This document shows, one piece after another, positions 6,131-12,815 of a stretch of 14,203 nucleotides of DNA. The translations under genes and the position numbers were made by a program. Each line of letters opens with the position of its first letter. Within the stretch, counting starts at the first letter, position 1. The notes under the pieces are model-generated. The model made no database searches and had not been told where the DNA came from. It saw only the letters and a program-made list of their open reading frames with translations. Source of the DNA: Clostridiales bacterium (GTDB taxonomy: Bacteria > Bacillota > Clostridia > Christensenellales > Aristaeellaceae). The DNA lies in contig SFFH01000061.1 of assembly GCA_004557905.1 (NCBI GenBank), positions 1 through 14,203 on the forward strand, written 5' to 3'.

Positions 6131-6285
6131 ACGGGAACCTCATCCGTCCCGCCTATGGCGGGCCACCTTCTCCGGAGAACTCGCATAGTCGCGCAAGCGC
6201 TCCTTGCGGTTTTCCACGCTCCGCCTGCCTGTTTCGCCCACTGGGTACGGCAGGCTTCGGTGCCAAAGGGGAAGGCAAAGCTGCT
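6131..6285. repeat. Composite palindromic intergenic element between spoIIID and mbl
   Basis: The segment begins ACGGGAACCTCATCCG, then a hairpin CCCGCC/GGCGGG (6148-6153, 6157-6162), a perfect 12-bp palindrome TTCTCCGGAGAA (6168-6179), the hairpin at 6192-6208, and GCCTGCC/GGCAGGC (6223-6229, 6249-6255) around an inner CCC/GGG pair, ending GCCAAAGGGGAAGGC. The CCTCATCCG...CCACCTTCTCC and AAAGGGGAAGGC pieces recall ends of dispersed palindromic repeats I know from gut Bacillota genomes, here with an unrelated centre between them. No open reading frame with gene character is present. Confidence 0.5.
6192..6213 (+). terminator. Candidate intrinsic terminator after spoIIID
   Basis: CGCAAG (6192-6197), loop CGCTC, CTTGCG (6203-6208), then GTTTT. 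The stem is only 6 bp and the T-tract short, and it lies inside the palindromic element, so termination may be partial. It would separate spoIIID from mbl transcription. Confidence 0.4.
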
Positions 6286-6294
6286 TGAAGCCGC

Positions 6295-6360
6295 CGCGAA
6301 GCGAAGAAGGAAGTCTGAGGGATGAAATCCCTCAGGCAGGTCATAGGGCGGCAGCCCTAT
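6295..6360 (-). repeat. Intergenic double-hairpin repeat, unit B
   Basis: On the minus strand this matches unit A at 2383-2449 in order and spacing: ATAGGGC/GCCCTAT (6343-6349, 6354-6360), the identical spacer GACCTGC, CTGAGGGAT/ATCCCTCAG (6315-6323, 6327-6335), then a TTCGCTTCGCGG end. Read on the plus strand, the ATAGGGC hairpin closes 3 nt before the mbl ribosome binding site (AAAGGAG, 6364-6370). Confidence 0.75.
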
Positions 6361-6376
6361 CGTAAAGGAGTACGAC

Positions 6377-7414
6377 ATGTTTGGCGTAGATGAACTGGGA
6401 CTGGATCTGGGCACGTCCACCCTGCACATGGTGGTGCAGGGCAAGGGCATCGTGCTCAGCGAGCCTGCGTATGTGACGTATGACCGGCAGACGCGCGACG
6501 TCGTGGCGGTCGGCGAGGAAGCGCGCAGAATGTACGGGCGCACGCCCGCCGGCCTGATCGTCGAGCGGCCGCTGCGCGACGGACGCATCCGCAGCTTCGA
6601 TCTGGTCAGCAAGATGCTGCGCTACTTCATGCGCAAGGTCGTGGGCAAGCGCGCGGCGTTCCGGCCGAGGCTGCTGCTGGCGCTGCCGGGCGGCATGGCG
6701 CCCAGCGAGCGGCAGACGCTGGTGGACGTGATCGTGGACGCGGGCGTGCGCAGCGTCGTGCCGGTCGATGAAAACGTCGCCGCGGCGATCGGCGCGGGCA
6801 TCCGCATCGACCAGCCGTACGGCCGCATGAACATCGATATCGGCGGCGGCAGAACCAACGTCTCCGTCTTCTCGTTCGGCCATCAGATCGTCTGGGATAT
6901 TCTGGATACCGGCGGCGACAAGTTCGACGAGGCGATCGTCGATTACCTGCGCAAGAAGCATAACCTGCTCATCGGCGCGCGCACGGCGGAGGAGCTCAAG
7001 ATCAACATCGGCTCCGCCCGCATGCGCGGCGCGAAGCTGGAGATGGATGCCTGCGGCAGAAGCCTGGTGTCCGGCCTGCCGCGCGCGGTGACGGTCAACT
7101 CCGAGGAGCTGATCGAGGCGCTGGACGAACCGCTGCGCGAGCTCATCAGCGCGCTGCACCGGATCATCGAGCGCACGCCGCCCGAGCTGGCCAGCGATAT
7201 CTTCGACGAGGGCATCACCCTGTCCGGCGGCGGCGCGCAGCTGTTCGGCCTTTCGGAGGTCATCTCCGACCAGCTCAGAATCCGTACGACGCTGGCCGAC
7301 GAGCCGGATCTGTGCGTGGCGCACGGCCTGAGCGCGCTGATTGACGACGCGGACCGGTACGAGAACGTCGATCTTGTCTCCGGCAGCCGGAGCGATGTGC
7401 TGCGCGACGAGTGA
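6377..7414 (+). CDS. mbl: MreB/Mbl-type actin-like rod-shape protein
   Basis: Bacterial actin homologue that polymerises on the inner membrane face and guides lateral wall synthesis. In 345 residues I see the phosphate-1 motif LDLGTSTLHMV (9-19), GKGIVLSEPAYV (22-33), phosphate-2 motif NIDIGGGRTNVSVFS (152-166), AEELKINIGSA (204-214) and the adenosine motif GITLSGGGAQLFGL (279-292). Length is normal. It is somewhat divergent: VDENVAAAIGAG (130-141) replaces the usual EEPxAAAIGAG, losing the Glu-Pro. ATG 6377 follows AAAGGAG by 6 nt, and the hairpin of repeat unit B lies directly upstream. Position after spoIIID argues for mbl rather than the mreBCD-linked mreB, but the paralogue name is uncertain. 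Confidence 0.92.
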   Translation: MFGVDELGLDLGTSTLHMVVQGKGIVLSEPAYVTYDRQTRDVVAVGEEARRMYGRTPAGLIVERPLRDGRIRSFDLVSKMLRYFMRKVVGKRAAFRPRLLLALPGGMAPSERQTLVDVIVDAGVRSVVPVDENVAAAIGAGIRIDQPYGRMNIDIGGGRTNVSVFSFGHQIVWDILDTGGDKFDEAIVDYLRKKHNLLIGARTAEELKINIGSARMRGAKLEMDACGRSLVSGLPRAVTVNSEELIEALDEPLRELISALHRIIERTPPELASDIFDEGITLSGGGAQLFGLSEVISDQLRIRTTLADEPDLCVAHGLSALIDDADRYENVDLVSGSRSDVLRDE

Positions 7415-7427
7415 GCAAAATGACGCG

Positions 7428-7458
7428 GAAGCTGCGGATGAAAACCGTCCGCAGCTTC
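7428..7458 (+). terminator. Intrinsic-type terminator after mbl
   Basis: A perfect 11-bp stem GAAGCTGCGGA/TCCGCAGCTTC (7428-7438, 7448-7458) with a 9-nt A-rich loop begins 13 bp after the mbl stop. The following GTTGT is a poor U-tract, so efficiency is uncertain, but strength and position fit a transcript end. Confidence 0.65.
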
Positions 7459-7494
7459 GTTGTATCCGTGGGAAAACTTGACAGCCGGCGCGTC

Positions 7495-7523
7495 TTTCAA
7501 ACGCCGCCAATCTGTGATACAAT
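7495..7523 (+). promoter_or_regulatory. Extended -10 promoter for the phosphatase-lipoprotein operon
   Basis: TGATACAAT (7515-7523) gives an extended -10 (TGn plus TACAAT, 5 of 6). The -35 position at 17-bp spacing is a weak TTTCAA (7495-7500), acceptable for an extended -10. A perfect TTGACA (7478-7483) sits 34 bp from the -10, too far to be its partner, and an imperfect stem (7487-7493 with 7501-7508) lies between. Confidence 0.55.
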
Positions 7524-7578
7524 AGTAACTGCACTCGCAGGCTGCAAAGGGCCTGCCAACCGATAAAGGAGAAGATTG

Positions 7579-8280
7579 ATGAATACCCGTTATGATCTGC
7601 TGCTGTGCGACGCGGACGACACGCTGTTTGACTTTGGCCGTGCGGAGGAGAACGCCTTCGCGGATGCCTGCGCCCGGATGGGGCTGGAGGCGACGGACGC
7701 GCTGCTAGCCACCTATTCTGACATCAACGCGGCGCTGTGGCGGCTGCTGGAGCAGGGCGGCATCACGCAGGCTGTGCTGCGCGTGCGCCGGTTTGAGCAG
7801 TTCCTTGAAAAAATCGGCAGGAGCGACCTGGACGCGCAGACGATGGCCACGGCCTTTACCGATTCGCTGGGCCGTCAGAGCGTACCGGTTGACGGCGCGG
7901 TGGAGGCTGTCGCCCGCTGGAGCCGCATCGTGCCGGTCATCATCGTGACCAACGGCATCGCCAGGGTGCAGCACGGCCGCATGGACGGGAGCGAGGTGCG
8001 CCATTACATCCGCGGTATGGTCGTCAGCGAGGAGGTTGGCGCGGCCAAGCCCGATCCCAAGATGATCGAAATCGGCATGGAGATGGCCGGCGTGCAGGAC
8101 CGCAGCCGCGTGCTGATGCTGGGCGACTCGCTGTCCAGCGACATCGCCGCCGCAGCCAATGCCGGCGTGGACGCCTGCTGGTATAACCCCAAGGGCAAGG
8201 AAAACACGAAAAACCTGCCGGTGCGCTACGAGATCAAAGACCTTGACGATGTGGACGCCATCCTGCGGGGAGAAGACTGA
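7579..8280 (+). CDS. YjjG/YfnB-type HAD-superfamily nucleotidase
   Basis: Cytosolic haloacid-dehalogenase-type phosphatase. The 233 residues carry all four HAD motifs: DADDT (11-15, nucleophile D11, acid D13), IIVTNG (121-126), K157 in AAKPDP, and LGDSLSSDI (181-189, D183 and D188). The cap region (YSDINAALWRLLEQGGIT) matches the YjjG/YfnB group, known for dephosphorylating non-canonical pyrimidine nucleotides; the substrate here is inferred from family only. ATG 7579 lies 7 nt after AAAGGAG (7565-7571); a TTG one codon earlier is less likely. It has its own promoter and is followed after 22 bp by the lipoprotein gene, so the two are probably co-transcribed without an evident functional link. 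Confidence 0.9.
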   Translation: MNTRYDLLLCDADDTLFDFGRAEENAFADACARMGLEATDALLATYSDINAALWRLLEQGGITQAVLRVRRFEQFLEKIGRSDLDAQTMATAFTDSLGRQSVPVDGAVEAVARWSRIVPVIIVTNGIARVQHGRMDGSEVRHYIRGMVVSEEVGAAKPDPKMIEIGMEMAGVQDRSRVLMLGDSLSSDIAAAANAGVDACWYNPKGKENTKNLPVRYEIKDLDDVDAILRGED

Positions 8281-8302
8281 ACAAGGACAAGGAGGGAACA
8301 GC

Positions 8303-11281
8303 ATGAAAAAACTGGGTCTCACGGCGATGCTTGCCGCGATGCTGTTTCTTTTGAGCGGCTGCTTCATCCAGCCCGACCCGACGCTCGATCCGCTGGTCAT
8401 CCATGAGGGCGTGGTGCCCTTCGGCACGGTGCAGCCGCTGCCCACGAATACGCCCACGCCGGTTGCGGAGAATCAGCCGACGCCGACGCCGGACGCGTGG
8501 CAGTCCAGCGACCAGAGCACCTGGGAGGACTGGGCGCAGGGCAGCCTGCCCACGTCCACCCCGCGCACGGCCGCGACGGCCGCGCCGGGCGCACAGAGCT
8601 GGGCAACCTCGACCGAGGATTACAACGCGGGCTATCCCGTGCTGATGATGGGCTCCACGGGCACGGATGTCAGCGACCTGCAGGCGCGGCTGACGGAGCT
8701 GGGTTATTACACCGGCGCCATCGACGGCCGCTATGCCTCCGGCACGCAGACCGCCGTGCAGGAATTCCAGGAGCGCAACGGCCTGACGGCGGACGGCATC
8801 GCGGGCCGGCAGACGCAGGATCTGCTGTATTCCGGCAGCGCGCAGCCCAAGTATGTCACTGTGTCCGCCAGCGGCGACGCGGAGGAGTACCTGCTGCTCA
8901 AGCAGGGCACGTCCGGCGTGGAGGTGCGCAAGCTGCAGGGCCGTCTGGCGGAGCTGGGCTATTATGCCGGCGGCGTGGACGGCATCTACGGCGAGACGAC
9001 GGCCAGCGCGGTCAAGGCGTTCCAGCGGGCCAACGGCCTCTCCGGCGATGGCCAGGCGGGCGTGCAGACGCAGAGCAAGCTGTACTCTTCCAGCGCGTGC
9101 TACGCCAGCAGCCCCGTCGCGACGGCCAATCCGGACGCAACCCGGACGCTGACGCTGGGCATGACCGGCAACGACGTGTACGCCCTGCAGGAACGCCTCA
9201 TCGAGCTGCGCTATCTCACCGGCGTGGCGGACGGCGTGTTTGGCGCGGAGACGCAGGCGGCGCTCATCGCGTTCCAGAAGAACAACGGCCTGACGGCGGA
9301 CGGCAACGCGGGCAGCTCCACGCTCAAGAAGCTGGCGGGCAGCTGCAAGGCGGCCACCCGCACCACGCCCACGCCGGTTCCCTCCGGCACGGTGACGCTG
9401 CGCGAGGGCGACGAGGGCGAAAACGTCTACATCCTGCAGGCGTATCTCTTTGAGCTGGGCTACTACACGGGCCGCATCGACGGCCGCTTCAGCGCGGAGA
9501 CGACCGAGGCGGTCAAGGCATTCCAGCGCGCCAACGGCCTGACGGCGGACGGCATCGCGGGCAAGGGCACGCAGAGCAAGCTCACCAGCGGCTCGGCGAT
9601 CCCCGCCGGGAACGCGAACGAGAACGGACAGGAATCCGGAACGCCGCCGCAGACGAACGAGCTGACCACGCTGCGCCGCGGCGACAAGAGTGCGCAGGTC
9701 ATGGTGATGCAGCAGTACCTGATGGAGCTGGGCTATCTCTCCACGCAGCCGGACGGCCAGTTCGGCGCCGGCACGGAGCGCGCGGTGAAGCTCTTCCAGG
9801 AGGCCAACGGCCTGACGGCGGACGGCGTCGCGGGCAAGGGCACGCTCTCCATCCTCTACAGCGGCAGCGCGGTGGCCTATGGCGGCTCCTCGGGCGGGTC
9901 GTCTTCGTCCGGCTCCTCGCCGGCGGCGACCGCGACGCCCAGGCCCAATACGGATATCGTCATCCAGTGGGAGAGCGAGGGCGACGATGTGCGGCAGTAC
10001 CAGCAGCGCCTGGTGGAGCTGGGGTACCTGAGCAGCAAATACGTCACCGGAAAGTTCAACCAGCCGACGGTCGAGGCGACCAAGGCATTCCAGACGATGA
10101 ACGGCCTCAAGGTGGACGGCGCGGCCGGTCCGCAGAGCCTCAAACTGATCTATTCAAACGACGCGCTGAACGCCGACGGCGTGCGCGTGGGCGACCTGCT
10201 GATGAGTTCCTCGGGCACGGGCGTGTCCGAGGTGCTCACCGCGGGCATGACAGGCGAACAGGTGCGCCAGGTGCAGAGCCGATTGGCCGAGCTGGGGTAC
10301 CTGTCCGCCTCTTTTGTAAACGGCGTATATGACGACAATACCCGGCAGGCCATCCGCCGGTTTCAGCAGGCCAACGGATTGACGGCGGACGGCGCGGCGG
10401 GCAGCGCCACGCAGTCCAGGCTCTATGCCTCCGGCGCGGTGACAGCGCAGACGGCGCGCATGGCGGGCGACAACACGGGCCGGCAGACGCAGGAGTACCG
10501 CGTCAACGGCGCGTACCAGCTGTCCGTCGGCGGGGGCGGCATCGCGGTGGGCGACCGAAGCGCGCTCTACTGCGCGGATGCTTCCCAGGGCGGCGCGCTG
10601 GTCAAGCAGCCGTATGACGGCTCGGCGGCGACGGTGCTCGCCTACGAGACGCCGCGCTTTCTGCACCTGACCAACGGCCGCCTGTATTACGTCGCCAGCT
10701 CGGGCGGCGAGGACTGCGTCATCCGCATGAACGCGGACGGGACAAGCCATGAGGTGCTCGACCGCGCGGGCGTCATCCTGCGCTTTGCGCTGCACGACGG
10801 CGTGATGTATGTGCTGGACGCGAACGGCGCGCTGAAAGAAAGAACGCTCTCCGGCGAGGAGAGCGAGCTGATGGAGGGCGTGGCGGATTTCTGTCTGGAT
10901 GTGCAGGGCAACGCGCTGCTGTGCGTGACGCAGGAGGGCGTGGTGTCCTTTGGCATCGACACGGGCAGGACGACGACGCTGTACGCGGGCAGCGCGGACC
11001 AGGCGGTCCTGTGCGCGGATATCCTGCTGGTGCGCAGCGGCGGCAGCATCCTGCGCGTGGCAAACGGGCAGACGGCGACCATCCGGCGCGACGGCGCGAA
11101 GCTCATGGGCGTATACGGCCAGAAGGTGATTTCCCTGACCGGCAAGGGCGTGATGACCTGCGACGTGAATGGGGAGAACGCAACGATGATCCTCTACGGC
11201 GCATACGAGACGATGTCGGCGGCAAACGGCGTGCTCTATGTCGGCGACGGGAAGGGCGTTGCGCAGCAGGTGACGTTATAA
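8303..11281 (+). CDS. Surface lipoprotein with seven peptidoglycan-binding repeats and C-terminal beta-propeller-like domain
   Basis: Predicted wall-associated lipoprotein of 992 residues. It has a type II signal peptide (MKKLGLTAMLAAMLFLLSGC; lipobox LSGC, lipidated C20) and a Pro/Thr/Ser-rich linker to about residue 110. Seven PG_binding_1 repeats follow, near 113-177, 197-263, 283-346, 365-429, 456-520, 554-619 and 644-710, each with LxELGY...DGxFxxxTxxAVxxFQxxNGLTADGxAG. From about 735 to the end, short repeats such as YCADASQGGALVKQPYDG, LYYVASSGGEDCVIRMNADG and VMYVLDANG suggest a DUF5050-like propeller. No catalytic hydrolase domain is seen, so a structural or sensing role is likelier than lysis. 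ATG 8303 follows GGAGGG (8291-8296) by 6 nt. The stop overlaps the convergent gene. Confidence 0.93.
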   Translation: MKKLGLTAMLAAMLFLLSGCFIQPDPTLDPLVIHEGVVPFGTVQPLPTNTPTPVAENQPTPTPDAWQSSDQSTWEDWAQGSLPTSTPRTAATAAPGAQSWATSTEDYNAGYPVLMMGSTGTDVSDLQARLTELGYYTGAIDGRYASGTQTAVQEFQERNGLTADGIAGRQTQDLLYSGSAQPKYVTVSASGDAEEYLLLKQGTSGVEVRKLQGRLAELGYYAGGVDGIYGETTASAVKAFQRANGLSGDGQAGVQTQSKLYSSSACYASSPVATANPDATRTLTLGMTGNDVYALQERLIELRYLTGVADGVFGAETQAALIAFQKNNGLTADGNAGSSTLKKLAGSCKAATRTTPTPVPSGTVTLREGDEGENVYILQAYLFELGYYTGRIDGRFSAETTEAVKAFQRANGLTADGIAGKGTQSKLTSGSAIPAGNANENGQESGTPPQTNELTTLRRGDKSAQVMVMQQYLMELGYLSTQPDGQFGAGTERAVKLFQEANGLTADGVAGKGTLSILYSGSAVAYGGSSGGSSSSGSSPAATATPRPNTDIVIQWESEGDDVRQYQQRLVELGYLSSKYVTGKFNQPTVEATKAFQTMNGLKVDGAAGPQSLKLIYSNDALNADGVRVGDLLMSSSGTGVSEVLTAGMTGEQVRQVQSRLAELGYLSASFVNGVYDDNTRQAIRRFQQANGLTADGAAGSATQSRLYASGAVTAQTARMAGDNTGRQTQEYRVNGAYQLSVGGGGIAVGDRSALYCADASQGGALVKQPYDGSAATVLAYETPRFLHLTNGRLYYVASSGGEDCVIRMNADGTSHEVLDRAGVILRFALHDGVMYVLDANGALKERTLSGEESELMEGVADFCLDVQGNALLCVTQEGVVSFGIDTGRTTTLYAGSADQAVLCADILLVRSGGSILRVANGQTATIRRDGAKLMGVYGQKVISLTGKGVMTCDVNGENATMILYGAYETMSAANGVLYVGDGKGVAQQVTL
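8639..10432 (+). repeat. Seven-fold coding repeat (about 65-codon units)
   Basis: The DNA encoding the peptidoglycan-binding repeats is itself repetitive. An identical 20-mer beginning AACGGCCTGACGGC occurs at 8777, 9284, 9533 and 9806, with a near match in the seventh unit. This suggests recent duplication or gene conversion and a site for repeat-number variation. Confidence 0.8.
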
Positions 11282-11291
11282 CGTAAACGCC
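11255..11291. terminator. Bidirectional stem at the convergent gene junction
   Basis: GGCGTT (11255-11260) pairs with AACGCC (11286-11291) around a perfect 12-bp palindrome ACGTTATAACGT (11273-11284) that contains both stop codons. No T-tract follows on either strand, so a terminator role is only a guess; a gap-free convergent junction does need transcription to stop somewhere near. Confidence 0.3.
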
Positions 11292-11758
11292 TCGTCAAGC
11301 GCCCTGAGGTACGCCGCGCAGACCTTGTCCTCAAGCAGCAGATCGTACGCCCGGCGCGCGGCCTGCTTAAACTCCGGGTCGAGCGCCTTCATGCCGTAGT
11401 CCGTCAGCGGGCAGACGGCGCGGGCGCGCGCGTCCATGCGCAGCACGGGGGTCTGATCCTCCCTGAATTTCAGAAACAGCGGAAACAGGCGGCAGGCAAG
11501 CGGCCTGTTTTTTCTGTCGCAGCGGCCGTCGCAGACCAGCAGCTGCGCAGGCGTGCCGCCGAGCGAAAAGCCCGTCGGGACGACGCGCGCGAAGGTACAG
11601 TCTGCATACAGCGCCTCCTCGCCCGGGAAGAGGAGCATGCCGGTGGCCTCGTCGCCCTGGCAGCAGGCGCCCTGGCACAGGCGGCCGCAGTCGGTCTTCA
11701 GCGGGGTGAGGCTTTCCAGCAATTCGCGCGCGGCAAGCACGGCGTGGGTCTCGGACAT
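11276..11758 (-). CDS. YkgJ-like cysteine-cluster protein
   Basis: This 160-residue cytosolic protein has cysteines in the order C24-x3-C28-x3-C32-C33, C54, C76-x3-C80, C89 in RPLACRLFPLF, and C116-P. The CxxxCxxxCC start and the RPxxCRxFP block resemble the YkgJ/UPF0153 zinc- or iron-binding family. The biochemical role of that family is not established, so none is given. The start at 11758 (MSETHAV) is chosen because AAGGAGG precedes it at a good distance; an earlier ATG at 11815 would overlap the MerR stop and adds unconserved sequence. It lies 53 bp after the MerR gene and probably shares its promoter. Its stop overlaps the lipoprotein stop tail to tail. Confidence 0.78.
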   Translation of the reverse strand: MSETHAVLAARELLESLTPLKTDCGRLCQGACCQGDEATGMLLFPGEEALYADCTFARVVPTGFSLGGTPAQLLVCDGRCDRKNRPLACRLFPLFLKFREDQTPVLRMDARARAVCPLTDYGMKALDPEFKQAARRAYDLLLEDKVCAAYLRALDEAFTL

Positions 11759-11811
11759 CAGCGGTTCCTCCTTGGTATGGATTGTGCGGTTCGGGGAGCA
11801 GGCGGGGAGGC

Positions 11812-12636
11812 TCACTCCACCGGCGCGGCCATAAAGCCGTGGTCCCTGCGCGTTCCGTCCGCATCGTGGGTGTGGAAAAGCACTGTCAGGTAGATGGCCC
11901 CGGCGGGGCGCAGTCGCAGCGCCTCCATGTGTGAAAGGAAGCGCTCGTAGTGCTTGTCAAGCGGCGATTCGCCCGGCGACACCTGCCAGCCGCAGTAGTC
12001 CAGTACGAACGCCTTGCGGGCGGGCAGCTTCTCGACCACGCTGCTCACGGGCAGCGTGTAGGCCTGCGCGAAATCCTCACGGACGCCCAGCCCCCAGCAG
12101 TATGCCGGGCCCGCGTCCGACGGGGTGATGCGCAGGCAGGATTTGACCATGGGCATGTACGGCGTCCAGCCGGAGAGCACCTCGTAGATGCGCGGGTCAT
12201 CCAGAAAGGTATGCAGGTTGGTGTGCGGCAGGAACAGCAGCGCGGGCAGCTCCACCACATGCCAGTCCTCCTCGCGGCCCTCCATGCGCGTCATCCAGCG
12301 CGAAAGGACTTCGTGCTCCTTGACGACGGCCTGATTGAAGGCGATCTGCCGGCGCAGCGCTTCGGCTCGCTCGTCAAGCTTTTGGCGGAAGGCGTCGGCA
12401 TCATCCTCCAGCAGCATCCCGCGCATCTCCTTGAGCGGCGTACCGTAGCCGCGCAGCGCGAGACAGTCCAGCAGCCGGCTCGATTCACGGAAGGGATAAT
12501 AGCGGTAGCCGTTCTCCGCGACGGACGGCGTGATGAGGCCGAATTGCTCGTAATGCTTGAGAAAGTCAGGGGTTACCCCCATGTATCGGGCGTATTCGCC
12601 GATGCGGTAGGGCTTTAGATCCTTCTGATTTTCCAT
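11812..12636 (-). CDS. MerR-family transcriptional regulator with effector-binding C-terminus
   Basis: The 274-residue protein has a MerR winged helix at the N-terminus: YRIGEYARYMGVTPDFLKHYEQFGLITP (10-37), then ENGYRYYPF (41-49). A long dimerisation helix spans about 75-115. The remaining 150 residues look like a ligand-binding domain in the manner of BmrR-type regulators and have no metal-binding cysteine cluster, so an organic effector is likelier than a metal. The start at 12636 has GGAGGG 8 nt upstream. It has its own promoter and is divergent from the Tat flavoprotein gene, whose promoter shows the 19-bp spacer typical of MerR targets. The cysteine-cluster gene follows in the same direction. 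Confidence 0.92.
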   Translation of the reverse strand: MENQKDLKPYRIGEYARYMGVTPDFLKHYEQFGLITPSVAENGYRYYPFRESSRLLDCLALRGYGTPLKEMRGMLLEDDADAFRQKLDERAEALRRQIAFNQAVVKEHEVLSRWMTRMEGREEDWHVVELPALLFLPHTNLHTFLDDPRIYEVLSGWTPYMPMVKSCLRITPSDAGPAYCWGLGVREDFAQAYTLPVSSVVEKLPARKAFVLDYCGWQVSPGESPLDKHYERFLSHMEALRLRPAGAIYLTVLFHTHDADGTRRDHGFMAAPVE

Positions 12637-12691
12637 GCGCGCGTCCCTCCATGGCAGCGCCTGCATCTGGCAGACTGCGGATGTTTCTGAC

Positions 12692-12720
12692 AGTATAGCA
12701 TAAAACGGCGGGATTGTTAA
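12692..12720 (-). promoter_or_regulatory. Sigma-A promoter of the MerR operon
   Basis: Read on the minus strand: TTAACA (12720-12715), 17 nt, TATACT (12697-12692). Both boxes match consensus in 5 of 6 positions with ideal spacing. The transcript would start near 12685 and carry a leader of about 50 nt to the MerR start. Confidence 0.75.
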
Positions 12721-12747
12721 GAAATATGAAGAATTTGTGCTGTTCGC

Positions 12748-12778
12748 TTGACCTGAGGGCCGCACCCGGCTTTATACT
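12748..12778 (+). promoter_or_regulatory. MerR-type promoter (19-bp spacer) of the flavoprotein gene
   Basis: TTGACC (12748-12753) and TATACT (12773-12778) are both near consensus but 19 bp apart, the over-long spacing that MerR-family activators correct by DNA distortion. An imperfect dyad (6 of 10 pairs) is centred between the boxes at about 12761. Start of transcription near 12785; AGGAGG follows at 12801-12806. Confidence 0.65.
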
Positions 12779-12815
12779 GAATCCACATGAAAAAACAAAC
12801 AGGAGGGCTTTCACC

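Noticed and set aside
7478..7523. TTGACA (7478) paired with TACAAT (7518) as one promoter
   Set aside because: The 34-bp spacer is twice the workable distance; the extended -10 explains the promoter better.
8159..8302. Upstream ATG extending the lipoprotein gene by 48 residues
   Set aside because: It overlaps the phosphatase gene and would destroy the lipoprotein signal peptide; ATG 8303 has GGAGGG at 6 nt.
11759..11815. Earlier ATG for the cysteine-cluster gene
   Set aside because: AAGGAGG lies just before the ATG at 11758, inside the longer frame, and the extra residues show no conservation signal.
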